Source of the DNA: Acetobacterium wieringae
GTDB taxonomy: Bacteria > Bacillota > Clostridia > Eubacteriales > Eubacteriaceae
Length of the DNA: 64,000 nt
Reading direction: 5' to 3'
NCBI RefSeq assembly: GCF_026646375.1
Contig: NZ_JAIPPU010000009.1
Coordinates: 88,746-152,745 of the forward strand
Shown one piece after another: positions 1 through 8,328 of the stretch. The notes beneath the pieces are model-generated. The model was not told the origin of the DNA. It saw nothing but the letters and a program-made list of their open reading frames with translations, and searched no databases. Every line of letters starts with the position of its first letter. The stretch's first letter is position 1. Position numbers and translations under genes: made by a program.

Positions 1-2
1 AA

Positions 3-614
3 CATGCGGCGTCCTTCATGCTCAGTGTGGCAATGATTTCGGCGCAGTATGGCAATCAATATCCCAAAAGCCGAAGAGAAGTGGTTAATCCGTTCAACAA
101 TTGTTATCGAACCAAAGATGAAAAATGGGTGATCATGTGTTGTCCCGAATATGATCGGGATTTCAATAAAATCATGACCTTACTAAAGCTCGATGATATG
201 GTTGATAATCCGAAATACTTAAGCTGCGCGCAGTTGAATGCTGACAAGCTAAACAGTGAAGTCATTGACCGACTGGATGAAGCCATCGCTCAAATTAACC
301 GCATGGATCTGGTAAAAATGCTCTCAGAAAATGAACTTCCCTGTGAAGCGGCCAATGAACCGCTGGATGTGTATGAAGATGAACAGGTTTGGGCCAACAA
401 TATTCTGGCAAAGGTTAACTATCCGTCTGGACAGCGAATGGTTCCGACCAATCCTATTTTATTTGAATCCATGCCTGAACCACGCCTGGAAATCTGCAAA
501 TCTCAGGGCGCACATACCCAGGAAATTATGAAAGAACTTGGCTATAATGACACTCAGATTAATGAAGCCATTGATCAGGGTGCGGTAGCCGGGATAAAAC
601 GCCTAAAAAAATAA
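3..614 (+). CDS. CaiB/BaiF family (class III) CoA transferase, C-terminal part
   Basis: Partial gene: the frame is open to the left edge, so only about the last 200 residues of a normal 400-residue protein are visible. The visible part has the shape of the class III CoA-transferase C-terminus, with the 'NPFNNCYRTKDEKWV' stretch and the acidic 'LPCEAANEPLDVYEDEQVWAN' region where the small domain folds back. Family members move CoA between carboxylates, for example carnitine/crotonobetaine or formate/oxalate. It ends 15 bases before an acyl-CoA dehydrogenase gene that has its own ribosome site, so the two are probably one operon. The natural substrate cannot be read; the neighbours suggest an enoate/saturated acid pair. 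The catalytic Asp lies upstream of the window. Confidence 0.85.
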   Translation, partial: HAASFMLSVAMISAQYGNQYPKSRREVVNPFNNCYRTKDEKWVIMCCPEYDRDFNKIMTLLKLDDMVDNPKYLSCAQLNADKLNSEVIDRLDEAIAQINRMDLVKMLSENELPCEAANEPLDVYEDEQVWANNILAKVNYPSGQRMVPTNPILFESMPEPRLEICKSQGAHTQEIMKELGYNDTQINEAIDQGAVAGIKRLKK

Positions 615-629
615 GGAAGGTTGAAATAG

Positions 630-1772
630 ATGAGTTTATTATATACCGACGAACAAAAAGCACTGATTGCATTAGTAAAAGAAATGGCCGAAAATGAAAT
701 TAAGCCCCACGTTCAGGAACTGGATGAAAAAGGCGAATGCCCGAAAGATTTATTTAAATGGGCCTTTGATATGGGTCTGCATATGCTGGAAATTCCTGAA
801 GAATATGGTGGAACAGGTTTAAGCTATGAAACCACGGCGATGATTTTTGAAGAATTGGCAAAAGTTGATGCCGGTTATGCGATTACGCTGGTGACAACCT
901 TTGTTGCCTTAAGAAATGTAATCCTTTCCGGGACGCCGGAACAGGGAAAATATTTTGCCGATATTATCGGAAAAGGTAATTTTGCCGCGTTTGCCCTGAC
1001 GGAACCAAATGCGGGTTCCGATCCGGCGGCCTTGCGTGGTACCGCAGTAAAAGATGGGGATGACTATATTTTAAATGCCGCCAAGACCTTTATTACCAAT
1101 GGGGAAATAGCTGCGTTGTTTGTCGGATTTTTCAAAACGGATCCAGCCGCCGGCCATAAAGGGATTTCAGCCTTTATCGTTGACGCGGATGCTGCCGGGA
1201 TCACTATTGGCAAGCATGAAAATAAAATGGGGTTACGGTTATCAAATACGACCGATGTAACCTTTGAAAATGTTCGTGTACCGGCATCCAGCATGGTCGG
1301 ACCGGAAGGATCTGGTTTTAAACTGGCACTGAATGCGCTGAATTTATCTCGGGCGTTTGTGGCGACTATGGCGGTGGGCATTATGCAACGGGCCTTGGAT
1401 GAATCGGTTAAATATGCAAAAGAGCGAAAACAATTCGGACAGCCAATCATCAAATTTCAGATGGTTCAGCAGATGCTTGCCGATATGGCGATAAAAACGG
1501 AAGCATCCCGCGTACTGGTCAATAACACGATGCGCATGATGGATAATGGTAGTCTGGTCAGAAAAGAAGGCTCAATCACGAAAACATTTGTATCCGATTG
1601 TGCTCAGGAAGTGACCTCCAATGCGGTGCAAATTTTCGGTGGATATGGATACAGCAAGGAATATCCGGTGGAAAAGCTGATGCGTGACTGCAAAATATTC
1701 CAGATATTTGAAGGCGCCAACCAGATTCAAAGACTGACCATTGCCAATGAATTAGAAAGAGAATACAAGTAA
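630..1772 (+). CDS. Acyl-CoA dehydrogenase family enoyl-CoA reductase
   Basis: 380 residues, the usual length for this FAD family. Both signatures are visible: 'ALTEPNAGSD' near residue 120 and 'QIFGGYGYSKEYP' near 335. The catalytic base is probably Glu361 in 'IFEGANQIQ', the short-chain acyl-CoA dehydrogenase position. Together with the EtfB and EtfA genes directly downstream it should form a dehydrogenase/ETF complex. In acetogens the comparable caffeyl-CoA reductase complex (CarCDE) works in the reductive direction. The start ATG follows AAGGAAGG at 612-619 with good spacing. The substrate is unknown; caffeyl-CoA, another 2-enoyl-CoA or crotonobetainyl-CoA are all possible. Confidence 0.93.
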   Translation: MSLLYTDEQKALIALVKEMAENEIKPHVQELDEKGECPKDLFKWAFDMGLHMLEIPEEYGGTGLSYETTAMIFEELAKVDAGYAITLVTTFVALRNVILSGTPEQGKYFADIIGKGNFAAFALTEPNAGSDPAALRGTAVKDGDDYILNAAKTFITNGEIAALFVGFFKTDPAAGHKGISAFIVDADAAGITIGKHENKMGLRLSNTTDVTFENVRVPASSMVGPEGSGFKLALNALNLSRAFVATMAVGIMQRALDESVKYAKERKQFGQPIIKFQMVQQMLADMAIKTEASRVLVNNTMRMMDNGSLVRKEGSITKTFVSDCAQEVTSNAVQIFGGYGYSKEYPVEKLMRDCKIFQIFEGANQIQRLTIANELEREYK

Positions 1773-1784
1773 GGAGGAGTGAAA

Positions 1785-2573
1785 ATGAATATTGTTGTTT
1801 GTGTAAAACAGGTTCCGGATACAACTGAAATTAGAATTGATCCAGTAAAAAACACCCTGATTCGCCAAGGTGTTCCCAGTATCATGAACCCCTTTGATAA
1901 GAATGCCCTGGAAGAAGCGCTGCAGTTAAAAGAGCAGTATGGCGGAGCGGTTACCGTTATTTCGATGGGACCGGAACAGGCCAAAGCGACATTAAGAGAA
2001 GCCTTGTCCATGGGAGCCGATAAAGCCTATCTGGTAACCGACCGGTCATTCGGCGGATCAGACACCTATGCAACCAGCTATATTTTAGCTAAAGTGATTG
2101 AAAAATTGGGACCGTTTGATGTGATTTTGGGTGGCAAACAGGCGATTGATGGCGACACCGGACAAACTGCCCCCAGTATTGCAGAACATTTGGGGATTGC
2201 CAGATTGACGCATGTGTTAAGTATAAAAATTGAAGGCAATAAGTGTATTGTTGAACGGGAAATTGAAGAAGGGGTAGAAATTGTAGAAGCAAAACTGCCA
2301 ATTCTCTGTACCGCCACAAAAGAAACCAATAAGCCAAGATATGCGACCATTAAAGGGAAGATTGATTCATTAAAAGCGGAGATCGAAAATATTACGCTGG
2401 CCGACCTACCGGATATAGATGTCACTAAAATTGGTTTAAAGGGATCGCCAACTCGGGTAAAATCGACCTTTACACCGAAGCGTCAGTCCTGTTGTGAAAT
2501 GCTCGAGATCATTAATCCCCGGGAAACCGCACGGATGCTGTTTGGCAAACTGGCAGATGCAAAAATATTATAA
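1785..2573 (+). CDS. etfB: Electron transfer flavoprotein subunit beta
   Basis: 262 residues from ATG 1785. A GTG six bases upstream is in frame but sits only one base after the ribosome site AAGGAGG (1771-1777), so ATG 1785 is preferred. It starts 'MNIVVCVKQVPDT', typical of EtfB, and carries 'GKQAIDGDTGQTAPSIAEHL' around residue 120. That segment is where electron-bifurcating EtfB proteins bind a second FAD in place of AMP, and the 'DGDT' core is kept. It pairs with EtfA encoded 15 bases downstream and should pass electrons to or from the upstream acyl-CoA dehydrogenase. Whether this pair bifurcates is not settled by sequence alone. Confidence 0.92.
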   Translation: MNIVVCVKQVPDTTEIRIDPVKNTLIRQGVPSIMNPFDKNALEEALQLKEQYGGAVTVISMGPEQAKATLREALSMGADKAYLVTDRSFGGSDTYATSYILAKVIEKLGPFDVILGGKQAIDGDTGQTAPSIAEHLGIARLTHVLSIKIEGNKCIVEREIEEGVEIVEAKLPILCTATKETNKPRYATIKGKIDSLKAEIENITLADLPDIDVTKIGLKGSPTRVKSTFTPKRQSCCEMLEIINPRETARMLFGKLADAKIL

Positions 2574-2588
2574 GAGGAGGGCTTAAAA

Positions 2589-3602
2589 ATGGACTTAAAA
2601 CAATATCAGGACGTATGGGTGTTCGTTGAGTGTTTTCAGGGACAACCCAAAGATGTTGGTTTCGAGTTGCTGGGTCAGGGACGATTATTGGCTGATGCCT
2701 TGAAACAAAAATTATGTGCCGTCGTGATCGGCAAAGATGTGGATGAAGGAATAAAAGGCGCCACCGCGTATGGGGCCGATATTATCTATGCGGTTCAGGG
2801 AAACGAATACGCCAACTATTCTTCAGATGCCTATGGTTATGCATTTTTAGAATTATGTGCTAGATATCATCCCAATACCATCCTTATCGGGGCAACCGCC
2901 AATGGACGGGATTTGGGTTCAAAATTGGCGATTTGTCTGAATACTGGACTAACTGCAGATTGCACCGCGCTAAGTGTTGAAGAGGAAACGGGAAATGTTG
3001 TCTGGGAACGGCCAGCTTTTGGGGGAAACCTCTATGCCCGCATTTTGTGCAGCGAAACCAGACCACAGATGGGGACCGTCAGACCTGGCGCTTTCAAGAA
3101 ACCGGAAAAATTTCAGAATCGCCAACCGGTAATGATCCGGGAAGTTATCCATACAAAAGAAGAAGATATCCTGACCAAGGTAATTGATTTTATTAAAGCG
3201 AATGATGAAGCCGGCGTTAAGCTGGAAGAGGCAGAATATATTGTTTCCGGTGGCCGGGGTCTAAAAGGTCCGGAAAACTTTGCAATGCTTCAGGAATTGG
3301 CAGATCTTCTCGGCGGAACCGTCGGCGCATCCCGGGCATCGGTTGATGCGGGCTGGATTCCGCAAACCAAACAGGTTGGTCAGACAGGCAAAACAGTTTC
3401 TCCAAAAGTATACATTGCCTGTGGGATTTCCGGTGCTGTTCAGCATTTAGCCGGAATGACCGAATCCGATACCATTATTGCGATTAACAAAGATGCAACG
3501 GCGCCAATTTTTGATGTTGCCGACTATGGAATTGTTGGCGATGTTTTTGAAATGGTTCCGGCTATGATCAAAGAAATCCGGGTTTCAAGAAATCTAAATT
3601 AA
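2589..3602 (+). CDS. etfA: Electron transfer flavoprotein subunit alpha
   Basis: 337 residues. The C-terminal FAD domain is clear: 'SGGRGL' near residue 220, 'VGQTGKTVSPKVYIACGISG' near 262, 'INKDATAPIFDVADYGIVGD' near 296. The protein begins directly with the EtfA N-terminal domain, without the extra ferredoxin-like iron-sulfur domain known at the N-terminus of CarE from Acetobacterium woodii. So the operon resembles the caffeate-reduction operon but is not its exact equivalent. Ribosome site AGAGGAGG lies at 2573-2580. It forms the heterodimer with the preceding EtfB. Confidence 0.93.
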   Translation: MDLKQYQDVWVFVECFQGQPKDVGFELLGQGRLLADALKQKLCAVVIGKDVDEGIKGATAYGADIIYAVQGNEYANYSSDAYGYAFLELCARYHPNTILIGATANGRDLGSKLAICLNTGLTADCTALSVEEETGNVVWERPAFGGNLYARILCSETRPQMGTVRPGAFKKPEKFQNRQPVMIREVIHTKEEDILTKVIDFIKANDEAGVKLEEAEYIVSGGRGLKGPENFAMLQELADLLGGTVGASRASVDAGWIPQTKQVGQTGKTVSPKVYIACGISGAVQHLAGMTESDTIIAINKDATAPIFDVADYGIVGDVFEMVPAMIKEIRVSRNLN

Positions 3603-3621
3603 ATATTGAAAGGAAATTCCG

Positions 3622-4971
3622 ATGAGTAATGGAAAAAAAGCAAATGTGCAGATGGTAGATGCCGGTGGAGCGGCAGCGGTACCACTGGATTTAAGCGGAA
3701 AAAAAACAAACGTACGATGGATCGTGGCGATTGTCCTGGCCCTTTCTTTCATGGCGATGTTTATGGGAAGAACTGTCTTTTCAGTTTCTGGAAAAGCGAT
3801 TATGGAACAGTATGGTTGGACATCTGCTCAGTTTGGCTATGCTTCCACCGCATTCTTTATTGGTTACATGATTACAATGGTGCCTTCGGGATCAATTGCG
3901 GATAAATATGGTGCAACAAAGGTATTGATTATCAGTTTGCTTTTATCTGGGGTGTTTACATTCTTTACCCCGATTATCGGGGTATCGATGTTTTTGATGA
4001 TTCTGATTCGGATTCTGGAAGGTGCGGCTCAGGGTTGTATTGTTCCGGGAGCGATGTCAAATTTAGGAAAATGGTTCCCCAAAAAAGAATTTGGTGTGGC
4101 ATCGGCGCTTGTTCAGGCTGGATGTCCATTGGGGTCGGCGCTTAATATGTACATCGCCGCAGCGATGCTGCCAATGATCGGTTGGAAAAACTTATTTTAT
4201 GTGTACGCGATCATTTTTCCAGTCTGGTGTATTATTTGGGTGCTGGTCGGGAAATCTTCGCCAAAAGAACATAAGAAAGTGAATCAGCAAGAAATCGATT
4301 GGATTGAACAGTGGCCGGAAGGTCAGGAAAACACAAAAAAAGTGATTCTGGCAAAAGCGGATATTTTCAAAACTCCGGCAGTCTGGTTAATGTGTTTATC
4401 TTATGGATGTGCCGTTTATATGTACTTTTTTGCGACCACATGGCTGCCAAATTATTTTACAATCGGGCGGGGAATGAGCATCAGCGCCGGGGCAATGCCC
4501 TATATCGTCGGTTTCTTTGCGTATTTTATCGGTGGCTTTATTGCCGATGGGGCCTCAAAGAAATTGGGTGATAAGATCGGCCGAAAATTGGTACAGGTGA
4601 TTGGAATGATCGGAGCGGCAGTGTTTATTTTTGTTGGCGCCAATGCGACTGATCCAACCTTTGTCATTGCCGCTGTTTCCATATCCTATGGGTTTCTTTG
4701 TCTGACAATGGGCGGCTATTATTCAGTGGCTTCAGCCATTTGTCCCGCCAATATTGGTGTATATTCCGGTTTAGCCGGGATTATCGGCGCTATCGCCGGT
4801 GTTTTGGCACCAACAGTAACAGGCCTCGTTGTTGACGCGGGACTGAATGCCGGTGCCAGTAATGCAGTCGCCTACGGCTACGCTTTGTGGGTTTGCGCGG
4901 CCGTTTGTATTGTTGGATCTGTATTGGCGCTTGTCGCTAAACTTGACCCGATAAAACCGCGAAATGCATAA
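3622..4971 (+). CDS. MFS transporter, anion:cation symporter-like
   Basis: 449 residues with about 12 predicted membrane segments. The first follows a hydrophilic N-terminus of about 30 residues. The loop between helices 2 and 3 has the MFS signature form 'GSIADKYGATKV'. 'MGRTVFSVSGKAIMEQYGW' in helix 1 is like carriers of the hexuronate/ACS branch, which take up organic anions. It lies 19 bases after etfA and before a strong hairpin terminator at 5005-5041, so it closes the first transcription unit. The likely job is uptake of the carboxylate that the operon activates and reduces. It is a clear relative of the second carrier at 8329-9636. Confidence 0.88.
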   Translation: MSNGKKANVQMVDAGGAAAVPLDLSGKKTNVRWIVAIVLALSFMAMFMGRTVFSVSGKAIMEQYGWTSAQFGYASTAFFIGYMITMVPSGSIADKYGATKVLIISLLLSGVFTFFTPIIGVSMFLMILIRILEGAAQGCIVPGAMSNLGKWFPKKEFGVASALVQAGCPLGSALNMYIAAAMLPMIGWKNLFYVYAIIFPVWCIIWVLVGKSSPKEHKKVNQQEIDWIEQWPEGQENTKKVILAKADIFKTPAVWLMCLSYGCAVYMYFFATTWLPNYFTIGRGMSISAGAMPYIVGFFAYFIGGFIADGASKKLGDKIGRKLVQVIGMIGAAVFIFVGANATDPTFVIAAVSISYGFLCLTMGGYYSVASAICPANIGVYSGLAGIIGAIAGVLAPTVTGLVVDAGLNAGASNAVAYGYALWVCAAVCIVGSVLALVAKLDPIKPRNA

Positions 4972-5004
4972 GATCAGTCAGATCTAAAAAGCCGGATGAA
5001 AAAG

Positions 5005-5041
5005 CAGTACTGCCGTCATTCGGAACAGCAGTACTGTTTTT
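5005..5041 (+). terminator. Rho-independent terminator after the MFS gene
   Basis: Nine-base arms CAGTACTGC (5005-5013) and GCAGTACTG (5028-5036) flank a 14-base loop and are followed by TTTTT. It separates the reductase/ETF/MFS unit from the acyl-CoA ligase gene. Confidence 0.8.
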
Positions 5042-5089
5042 AGGCTGATGTTTTGTATGCTCTTCTGAAACAAAAGGAGTGAAAGAAGA

Positions 5090-6754
5090 ATGAAAATAAA
5101 TAGACATCAAAAGGATTTGTATGAAAAATTGAACTACTGGGGAAAAGAAACCCTTTTGGATTACTGGAATATGAATGTTGCAGAAAATGGGAGCCGAGAA
5201 TATGTCGTGGATGATCTGGGTAACCGTTTCTCATACCGTGAGGTCGACCGCCAAGCGGATATTCTTGCCGGTTATTTACAGAAAGCAGGAATGGTGTGTG
5301 GTGATGTGGTATCGTTTCAATTGCCGGTCTGGAGTGAATTTGTGATCATTACCATTGCTTGCCTGAAAGTCGGTGCCGTTGTTAACCCCATCGGGATGTG
5401 TTATCGGGGGAAAGAACTCGAATACCTTTTAAATCTGTCACAGACAAAAATATTTTTTTGTCCAACCTGGCATCACAAAACAAACTATGAAGTGATGATT
5501 CAGCGGGCTGTAAAGAATTGCAACAAGCTCCGACATGTCATCCTGCTGGACAATTGGAAAAAAAAGTCTGGCAATACCATCACCATGAGAGAAATTTTAA
5601 GGGATCATTCAGGGCCGGTATATAAATGTGAGAATGAGAAAAAAATTGACAGCAATGATTTAGCGGTCATTCTTTATACCTCCGGGACAACCGGTGGGAT
5701 AAAAGGGGTAATGCTGACGCATAACAATATTATTTTCAGCGAAAAGTATTTTAACACAGCGCTGAGGCTGACAAAAGATGATATTATGTTTATGCCAGCA
5801 CCACTTAATCATGCGACCGGTTTTCATCATGGCATTATTGCACCCATGCTGATTGGAGCAAAAGTGGTACTCCAGAGTAAATTTGAAAGTGATAAGGCGA
5901 TTGAACTGATTAATCGTGAACAATGTACCTATTCGATGGGGTCGACACCGTTTATTTATGATATTCTTAATGAAATAAAAAATGGGGCAGAGCAGCTGGA
6001 GACACTTAAATTTTATCTCTGTGGCGGAGCCCCTATACCAGGGGATATGGTAAGATGTGCGGATCAATACGGCATTCAATTATGCGAGGTTTATGGCTCA
6101 ACGGAAAGTGTACCGCATGTGTTTGTCAGACCGGAGGAAACGATCACCCTTAACGGCAGAACATCGGGTCGGCCGATGGAAGGGATTGAGGTCCGAATTG
6201 TCGATGAAAACAGACAGGACGTGCCCCCGGGTACCATTGGCGAGGAAGCCTCACGCGGGCCAAATGTTTTTGTTGGCTATTTAAATGATCTGGCAGCGAC
6301 TGAAAAAGCGCTGGATGACGACGGCTGGTTTTACAGTGGGGATCTGTGCGTTGCAGATGAACAGGGCAATATTAAGGTAATCGGAAGGAAAAAGGACATT
6401 ATTGTCAGAGGGGGCGAAAACCTCAATACAAATTATATTAGTGAATATGTTTCAAAACATCCTAATATTATTGATCAGGCAGTGATTGCGATGCCGGACG
6501 AACGTCTTGGTGAAAGAATTTGTGCCTACGTGGTACTAAAAAGGGGCAAAGAAGGGCTGGATTTAAGAAAACTTCAGTGTTATATGCAAAAGAAAAATAT
6601 ACCGAAACGGTATTGGCCGGAGCGGTTGGAAATAATTGAGGCGATTCCAAGGACCGATAGTGGAAAAGTAAATAAAAATATCCTGAGAGATGATTTAAAA
6701 AAACGCATGCAGGTATCGGAGGGTTTGGATTGCAGGAGCAGAAATTTGGCATAA
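5090..6754 (+). CDS. AMP-forming acyl-CoA ligase (FadK/CaiC-like)
   Basis: 554 residues of the ANL adenylate-forming superfamily. Visible core motifs are the phosphate loop 'YTSGTTGGIKGVMLTH' near residue 198, 'YGSTE' near 337, 'YSGDL' near 418, the hinge 'GRKKDIIVRGGENL' near 436, and the C-terminal catalytic Lys in 'TDSGKVNKNIL' near 524. It would activate a free carboxylate with ATP and CoA. The setting, beside a CoA transferase and an enoyl-CoA reductase, suggests it primes the CoA cycle that the transferase then maintains, as in caffeate respiration. Start ATG has AAAGGAG at 5073-5079. Substrate unknown; overall form is nearest to FadK and CaiC. Confidence 0.9.
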   Translation: MKINRHQKDLYEKLNYWGKETLLDYWNMNVAENGSREYVVDDLGNRFSYREVDRQADILAGYLQKAGMVCGDVVSFQLPVWSEFVIITIACLKVGAVVNPIGMCYRGKELEYLLNLSQTKIFFCPTWHHKTNYEVMIQRAVKNCNKLRHVILLDNWKKKSGNTITMREILRDHSGPVYKCENEKKIDSNDLAVILYTSGTTGGIKGVMLTHNNIIFSEKYFNTALRLTKDDIMFMPAPLNHATGFHHGIIAPMLIGAKVVLQSKFESDKAIELINREQCTYSMGSTPFIYDILNEIKNGAEQLETLKFYLCGGAPIPGDMVRCADQYGIQLCEVYGSTESVPHVFVRPEETITLNGRTSGRPMEGIEVRIVDENRQDVPPGTIGEEASRGPNVFVGYLNDLAATEKALDDDGWFYSGDLCVADEQGNIKVIGRKKDIIVRGGENLNTNYISEYVSKHPNIIDQAVIAMPDERLGERICAYVVLKRGKEGLDLRKLQCYMQKKNIPKRYWPERLEIIEAIPRTDSGKVNKNILRDDLKKRMQVSEGLDCRSRNLA

Positions 6755-7251
6755 AAAGATCCCGGGAAACAACAAAACCAGCGGTAATGTGTCCCGAAAT
6801 ACATTTTTATAAGTGTGACAGTTGTAATAGCGTGATTCAGATCATTAGCGATCAAACTGAGGCGTTTACATATTGTTGTGATAGCAGGATAAAACGGCTG
6901 GAACCGATTGACTCGGGCGAAATCAATAAGACGGTGGCCATTAATTATCGGATTATCGGGGGATATAACGACAATGCCGTTGAAGTTAGTTGGCAGGTTT
7001 TTGAAAAAAGGGAAACGGTTGAGTGGGTATATATTAAAACGTTTACAGGCGGGCAGCTAAAATATGTCACAAATCCGCGTAAGTCTTCTTTTATATTTGC
7101 CCTGGCGGATGAAGATGCCTATGTCTATTGTGATGAAGATCCCTGTCTGGAATGTACATTTCGCTGTAAACGCGGGTTTGAAATTTTTGTGTACCTGAAA
7201 AATAGCGGATTGATAAAATTGCCCATCGAGCGAATGCAGGCAAGCTGGTAA
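6730..7251 (+). CDS. Degenerate desulfoferrodoxin-like protein
   Basis: 173 residues if the TTG at 6730 is the start. That codon has GGAGGG at 6718-6723, six bases upstream, and overlaps the ligase gene by 25 bases, suggesting translational coupling. An ATG at 6787 is in frame but has no visible ribosome site. Residues about 25-50 match the desulforedoxin iron site: 'FYKCDSC' and 'YCC'. The following part follows the superoxide reductase fold, with 'VEWVYIKTFTGGQLKYV'. However the His ligands of the catalytic iron ('EKH' and 'PHP' regions) are not present, and the 'CNLHG' end is replaced by 'CDEDPCLEC'. It is probably a one-iron protein without superoxide reductase activity; the role is unknown. 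Confidence 0.65.
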   Translation: MQEQKFGIKRSRETTKPAVMCPEIHFYKCDSCNSVIQIISDQTEAFTYCCDSRIKRLEPIDSGEINKTVAINYRIIGGYNDNAVEVSWQVFEKRETVEWVYIKTFTGGQLKYVTNPRKSSFIFALADEDAYVYCDEDPCLECTFRCKRGFEIFVYLKNSGLIKLPIERMQASW

Positions 7252-8139
7252 TTATTCAGGCAAGTGACACTCATTTTCCAGGACGTAATTGATAAATGAT
7301 TTGACATGTAAAGTCTGATAACTTCCCGTTTTGATGACGAGATAGATAAGCCGGGCATCAGGTGGAATATCCAGTTTAATCATTTTTAAATCTTGAAACT
7401 GATGTAAGAACGGCGTACGGGCGGTGATGGCGGCATTATCCGTTGTGGCGATTACGCCACCGATTGAGATTTCATCATCATACGCATAGAGTGCTTTCAG
7501 GCGATTTTGTTTGAGGTAATAGCCGATTGTTTTTCCGATGGGCAGACTTCGACGATAGGTGATCAGTTTATAACCGGAAAGTTCTTCCAGACGGATTGAG
7601 CTTTTTTCGGCCAGCGGATGTTTGGTATTAACAAGTAGAATGAGTTCCTGAGCCATTATGGGATGAAATTGGAGATCGGGTTTATTCTCAACATAGGAGC
7701 AGAGACCGACATCATATTTTTCGGATTCGAGACCTTCAATTATTTCAAGGGTCATGCCGTGAAAGATGTTAAAGCGCGTTTTATCATCAATGGATCGCAG
7801 ATAGCCATTGATGGCTTTTGGGAGAAAATCCCCGGCGAGTGTTGGAATACAACCCAGATCGACGACACCACCATATAACCCGGCGCGGACCTTGGCTTTT
7901 TCGATACCTTTTTCGAGTTCGGCTAATGATGAACAGACATAGCGGTAAAATTCCTTGCCGTATTTTGATAATTTGATATTCCGGCCATGACGTTGAAACA
8001 AGGCGATACCCAGTTCATCTTCAAGCGATGCAATAGCACCACTTAAACTGGGCTGGGTAATGAATAATTCTTTTGATGCCTGAGTATAATGCTCTAATTC
8101 GGCTAATTTTTTGAAATAATAAAGTTGATTAAGATTCAC
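7252..8139 (-). CDS. LysR-family transcriptional regulator
   Basis: 295 residues from GTG 8139, giving the usual LysR opening 'MNLNQLYYFKKLAELEHYT'. An upstream ATG at 8151 is in frame but has no ribosome site, while GGGGG precedes the GTG. Helix-turn-helix 'YTQASKELFITQPSLSGAIASLE' spans about residues 16-38, followed by the periplasmic-binding-like effector domain. It is divergent from the MFS gene at 8329, and a perfect palindrome with T-N11-A lies between them. It is transcribed toward the ligase gene and ends at the same base region, tail to tail. It probably senses the carried carboxylate or its CoA form and controls the carrier and possibly the upstream operons. Confidence 0.9.
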   Translation of the reverse strand: MNLNQLYYFKKLAELEHYTQASKELFITQPSLSGAIASLEDELGIALFQRHGRNIKLSKYGKEFYRYVCSSLAELEKGIEKAKVRAGLYGGVVDLGCIPTLAGDFLPKAINGYLRSIDDKTRFNIFHGMTLEIIEGLESEKYDVGLCSYVENKPDLQFHPIMAQELILLVNTKHPLAEKSSIRLEELSGYKLITYRRSLPIGKTIGYYLKQNRLKALYAYDDEISIGGVIATTDNAAITARTPFLHQFQDLKMIKLDIPPDARLIYLVIKTGSYQTLHVKSFINYVLENECHLPE

Positions 8140-8224
8140 GATAACCCCCATGAGACAGCATTTTAATCACGAAAATAGCGGATAAAAGATAAAATGAATC
8201 ACAGCAGAAGAACAAAACATTTAA

Positions 8225-8251
8225 ATTTCTATGACATCCTATCATAGAAAT
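8225..8251. promoter_or_regulatory. LysR-type operator palindrome (T-N11-A)
   Basis: Perfect inverted repeat with 10-base arms ATTTCTATGA (8225-8234) and TCATAGAAAT (8242-8251) around seven bases. T8232 and A8244 give the T-N11-A core bound by LysR dimers. It sits between the divergent LysR and MFS genes, the usual place for such an operator. Confidence 0.8.
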
Positions 8252-8328
8252 AAAAAGTATTCCAGAGAAAATGACCAGGAATTTAAACGTTTAATTAAAA
8301 TTTCAGTTAAAGTAGAAAGGGAAAAAGC

